Positions 60,872 to 64,000 of a DNA stretch of 64,000 bases are shown one piece after another. Positions within the stretch are counted from its first letter, which is position 1. Every line of letters begins with the position of its first letter. The stretch is from Ditylenchus dipsaci (lineage: Eukaryota > Nematoda > Chromadorea > Rhabditida > Anguinidae), in the NCBI GenBank assembly GCA_004194705.1, contig SADC01000545.1, positions 16,193 to 80,192 of the forward strand, read 5' to 3'. The translations under genes were made by a program, and so were the position numbers. The notes below the pieces were generated by a model. The model searched no databases and was not told where the DNA came from. It worked only from the letters and a program-made list of their open reading frames with translations.

Positions 60872-62150
60872 TAAAGGCGCGTCCCCAATGAATGCAATCT
60901 AGAGTGCGATGTAAATTGCAAAAGACGGCTGTAAATTTTTTTTCGGCCGAACTTTTTTTTCTGTTGGTACTATTTTGTAGCTGAGATGCAGAGCTACGCA
61001 ATAAAAAAATCAGCCACGTATCGCTGAAATTTTTTGATAAAAATGCGTTTATTTGCGCTCTACATCGCACTCTACATTGCACTCATTTAGTGAGATGTAG
61101 AGTGCGATGTAGAGCGCAAATAAAACGCATTTTTATCAAAAAAATTTCAGCGATACGTGGCTGATTTTTTTATTTTGTAGCCCTGAATCTCAGCTACAAC
61201 ATGGTACCAACCAGGGCTGGGTCGGACCGGAAAAAAATCGGAACGAATTTCGGAATCGGAACTCCAGAATTTTCGGAATCGAAATTCGGATTCGGAACTT
61301 GGCCTATTTTTTCGGAATTCGGATTTCGGAATTCGGAACTCAAAAAGTATCGGATTTCGGAAAATTTTTGAGCTCCAAAAATAAGAATCAAATTTCCAAT
61401 TTTTTTTTATTCTTTTTTTTGATACACACAACAAAACAGGGCCTTTATTTACAATGCGAGGATGGGGTTTTGCCTTGGTTCCCCTCCCCTGTTGTTATTT
61501 TGTGTGGTTTTTTTAGGCTCAAGCTTAGGCAAGGGTAGGCCAGCGTATGCTGGGATGGACTGAGCATGAGTCTAAGATATGTTTGAGTCCGTCATAAATA
61601 CGCTGGCCTACCCTTGACTAGCCAAAAGCCTAAAAGATAACAAAAACAACAGGAAGACCAAAGCAACCCCCAATATATGGCCCAAAAACAGTTGTTCAAT
61701 CAGCATCAATATTCAAAGTTGTAAGCGGTCAAGCCCCAAAAAACCAAGATACACCCGAACCACCAGGATGGAGCCCGAACCACTGGCTACATTCAAACCA
61801 CCGGAATGAGGCTCGACCAGATTCTGTCGGCGCCAGCAGAACGTGGCAGATGTATGACGGGAACATAGAAAACATATAAGAAAACATAGAAAAAAACTAG
61901 AATTTGGGTAACAAATACCGAGAAAAAAGCTGAATTTGATTTCATTTTTCGGTTTCGGATTTCGGAATTCGGAACTTGACATTTTTTTCGGAATCGGATT
62001 TCGGAATTCGAAACTCAAAAAGTATCGGATTTCGGAATTCCGACGCACCCTGGTCCCAACAGAAAAGAAAGTTCGGCGAGAAAAAGTCTACAGGCCGAAA
62101 AAAAACGAAGAAAGTCAAAAAAAAATCGCTCACTCATTGGGACTTAGCTT
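60872..62150. repeat. Hairpin with GAGTGCGATGTAGAG words, split by an element
   Basis: Arms centred near 61085 (GCGATGTAGAGCGCAAAT and inverse; ATACGTGGCTGATTTTTT). The left arm continues TTCTGTTGGTAC..CGAACTTT; the right arm continues only after 62052 (CAACAGAAAAGAAAGTTCGG), so 61212-62052 inserted into the right arm. Confidence 0.8.
61212..62052. mobile_element. 8-bp-TSD element with TTCGGAATTCGGA words
   Basis: CAGGGCTGGGTCGG left, CCGACGCACCCTG right; flanks GTACCAAC and GTCCCAAC match at 7 of 8. TTTCGGAATTCGGAACT words are on both arms. The middle (61500-61640) carries the TAGGGTAGGCCAGCGT repeat as an inverted pair. Confidence 0.88.
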
Positions 62151-62319
62151 AAGAGTCAGAATTTGGAGCAGAGAGGGGATTCCCCATCATGGGACGATAG
62201 ACTCAAATAATCGGAAACAGTAAGAAAACAGAAAAACAAACACGGAAAGTCGGAAATAGGAATACACAACAAACATAATCCGGTACTATCCATTGTACAC
62301 AAACCTCCATCCACCCCCC

Positions 62320-63010
62320 CCCCCCCGGAAAACAGAAAATTGTTAATCAGACATAGACTTAACTCTAAATCCTAATAAAAAAGAATATGGAGATGTGGGT
62401 TTATTAGAGAGTGGGGTTAACAAATACAGAGAAAATACGGTAACAGAGGTATCGGAACTGGGTATCGCGTGTTTTGAAAGCTTTGGGTGCCACTTGTCTA
62501 ACTTTTAATTTTATCACTTCCCAAACAGTGTTTTCAAAAGTCAAGGTCAAGGTAAAACTTGACTTTAAAACTTCAAGGTCGTTTTTCTCGGTTTTTAGTA
62601 AGGAAATGGGGTCTGATTTTTTTCCTATCCCCTAAAGTCAGATTTTGCGCTGAACAAACGTACTTTTCAGACACGACGATATAATTTTGCACGATGAGAT
62701 ATAGCCTAAAGTCAAGGTAAAATCACCTTGATTTACCTTTGACCTTGACTTTCGCTAAAAATAAGTTTTTTGTTCAGCGCAAATCTTGACTTTAAGGATA
62801 GGAAAAAAATTTCAGACCCATTTTCCTTACTAAAATTTCGAGAAAAACGACCTTGAAGTTTTAAAGTCAAGTTTACCTTCGTTTATACCTTTACCTACGT
62901 TTTTCTACGGCCTTTTTCTTTCGAAAGATGAGAACTTAGCCAAAAATTATTTCTGTCTCGCAAGAAGTCAGAAATAAAACGCAGATACTCGACCACGAGT
63001 ATATATAAAC
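62320..63010. repeat. Second copy of the membrane-protein promoter region
   Basis: 62330-62440 is the right part of a TA MITE like 6092-6251. 62441-62526 and 62930-63010 match 6252-6345 and 6800-6885, including GAGTATATATAAACAAG. A CAGTGTTTTC..TCAAGGTCAAGG word element (62527-62900) interrupts it. No gene follows here. Confidence 0.8.
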
Positions 63011-63039
63011 AAGTTTTTTTTGGCTACGACCAGTGTGGG

Positions 63040-64000
63040 GAATCCAGTTAATTTTAACTGGATTTTGAAAATTAGTTTAAAAATAACTAATTTGAAAAAT
63101 AGTTAATTTACTGATTTAAAATTTTAGTTAAAATTAACTGAAACCCAAATCCAGTTAAAAATAGTTAAATTCTTTATCTTTTTGTTCCTTTCTTTTTTGG
63201 TGCTTTTAGGTGTTTTAGTGCTTTTATCGTGCTTCTCATGGTCCAAACTTCCAGGATGACTAGTTATATCCTAAAAAAAGAAAATTTTTTTTGCTCGTCC
63301 AAGACTCGAACTCGAGCAAAAGTCTTTTTTTGGCCGCCCTTCACCACTAGGCCATACAACTCAGAGACCAGACCGAAAACATATTAACATGGATTTATTT
63401 TGCAATATATTAAGCAGTTCCTGTTTGTAGAACTGTCTCAAGTGAATAAGTATTGCTGCAGTTAATGGATGCAAGACACTAAAGCGAGAAAATATAAACC
63501 ATGTTATATATATGTTATCGGAATGGTCTCTCTCAGAGACGAGTCTCTATGGTACTGGTGGTGAAGGGCGGCCAAAAAAAATTTTGCTCGAGTTCGAGTC
63601 TCTGGCACGAGCAAAATTTTTTTTCTTTTTTTATGACTGTAACTACTAGGTTGGGTAATTCTCCGGAGAAATACTTCCGGTAATTACTCGGGTAACTACC
63701 CGGGTAATTACCCAGTAATTACCCGAGAAAAAAGGCCGGAAAATTTTTTCCGGGTAATTACCCGGGTAATTACCCGGTAATTACCCGGTGATTACCATTC
63801 AACCACCCTAGTAACTAGTCATTCCTGGAAGTTTTGGACCAATGCAGAAGCACGATATAAAGCGCACTAAAAACACCGAAAAGTACAACAAAAGACAAAG
63901 GAAGCCAAAAAGATAAAGAATTTTAACTATTTTTAACTGGATTTGGTTTCAGTTAATTTTAACTAAAATTAAAAATCAGTTAAAATTAACTATTTTTCAA
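63040..64000. mobile_element. Large hairpin with TTTTAACTGGATTT words and tRNA-like arms, cut by window end
   Basis: CCAGTTAATTTTAACTGGAT words at 63050-63180 and in inverse at 63915-64000. The arms pair over GTGCTTTTATCGTGCTTCT / AGAAGCACGATATAAAGCGC. Each arm holds a tRNA-like block: 63270-63360 on minus (GGCCTAGTGGTGAAGGGCGG, GAGTTCGAGTCTTGG) and 63525-63620 on plus. A TAGGGTTG-type element sits at 63647-63810. Confidence 0.8.
63647..63810. mobile_element. 8-bp-TSD element with GGTAATTACCCGG words (second copy)
   Basis: TAGGTTGGGTAATTC left, TCAACCACCCTA right; flanks GTAACTAC and GTAACTAG match at 7 of 8. Same word as 27787-27933. Confidence 0.88.

Overview
The window is nuclear DNA of a small-genome animal, most likely a nematode (confidence about 0.7). 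The introns of the recognisable genes are mostly 45 to 60 bases with TTTCAG-type acceptors. Two start codons have an acceptor-like site just upstream, as expected for spliced-leader addition. Messages end in AATAAA, and TTAGGC-like words recur in dispersed repeats. I see no bacterial, viral or organellar genes. Exon borders were set by hand from frame, splice signals and family resemblance.

Genes. (1) A secreted, probably membrane-anchored alpha-carbonic anhydrase on the minus strand has exons at 14742-15118, 13394-13711 and 13189-13346, then a last exon 10 kb away at 3079-3291. Its first exon was not found. A second copy of exon 2 sits at 440-816, and an exon 3 scrap lies at about 5308-5372. 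(2) Inside the 10-kb intron, on the plus strand, is a clean 8-exon gene for a type I membrane protein (6999-8733), followed by a partial relative (10125-10374). (3) The kinetochore gene NDC80/HEC1 lies on the minus strand with 11 exons (37739-53922). Four exons each lack one base. Its 8.9-kb fifth intron holds an intact plus-strand MRG15-like chromatin gene (44187-45722). (4) A small unknown gene lies just downstream of NDC80 (36969-37413). (5) At 58201-60345 (minus) a broken beta'-COP WD40 remnant runs, in splicing phase, into an intact 128-codon gene.

The rest is an unusually dense, nested set of non-autonomous DNA transposons, nearly all with hairpin structure. Target duplications visible here sort many of them into TA elements (two terminal types), TTAA elements and 8-bp (hAT-like) elements. 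Four insertions can be read against empty sites in the same window.

The most striking signal is that these elements share terminal or internal sequence but carry short signature words near their ends. A word is repeated, direct and inverted, within one element and differs from element to element. Examples are GGCCGCCTTATTAG, GGGGTAATTA, GGTAATTACCCGG, TCCCGTCCCGG, ACTGACATGTCAGT, GGCGCCGGCGCC and GTTACGCGTAAC. Two elements with matching interiors (21430-22015 and 46233-46722) carry unrelated words. Many hairpins also hold a tRNA-like block with A- and B-box matches.
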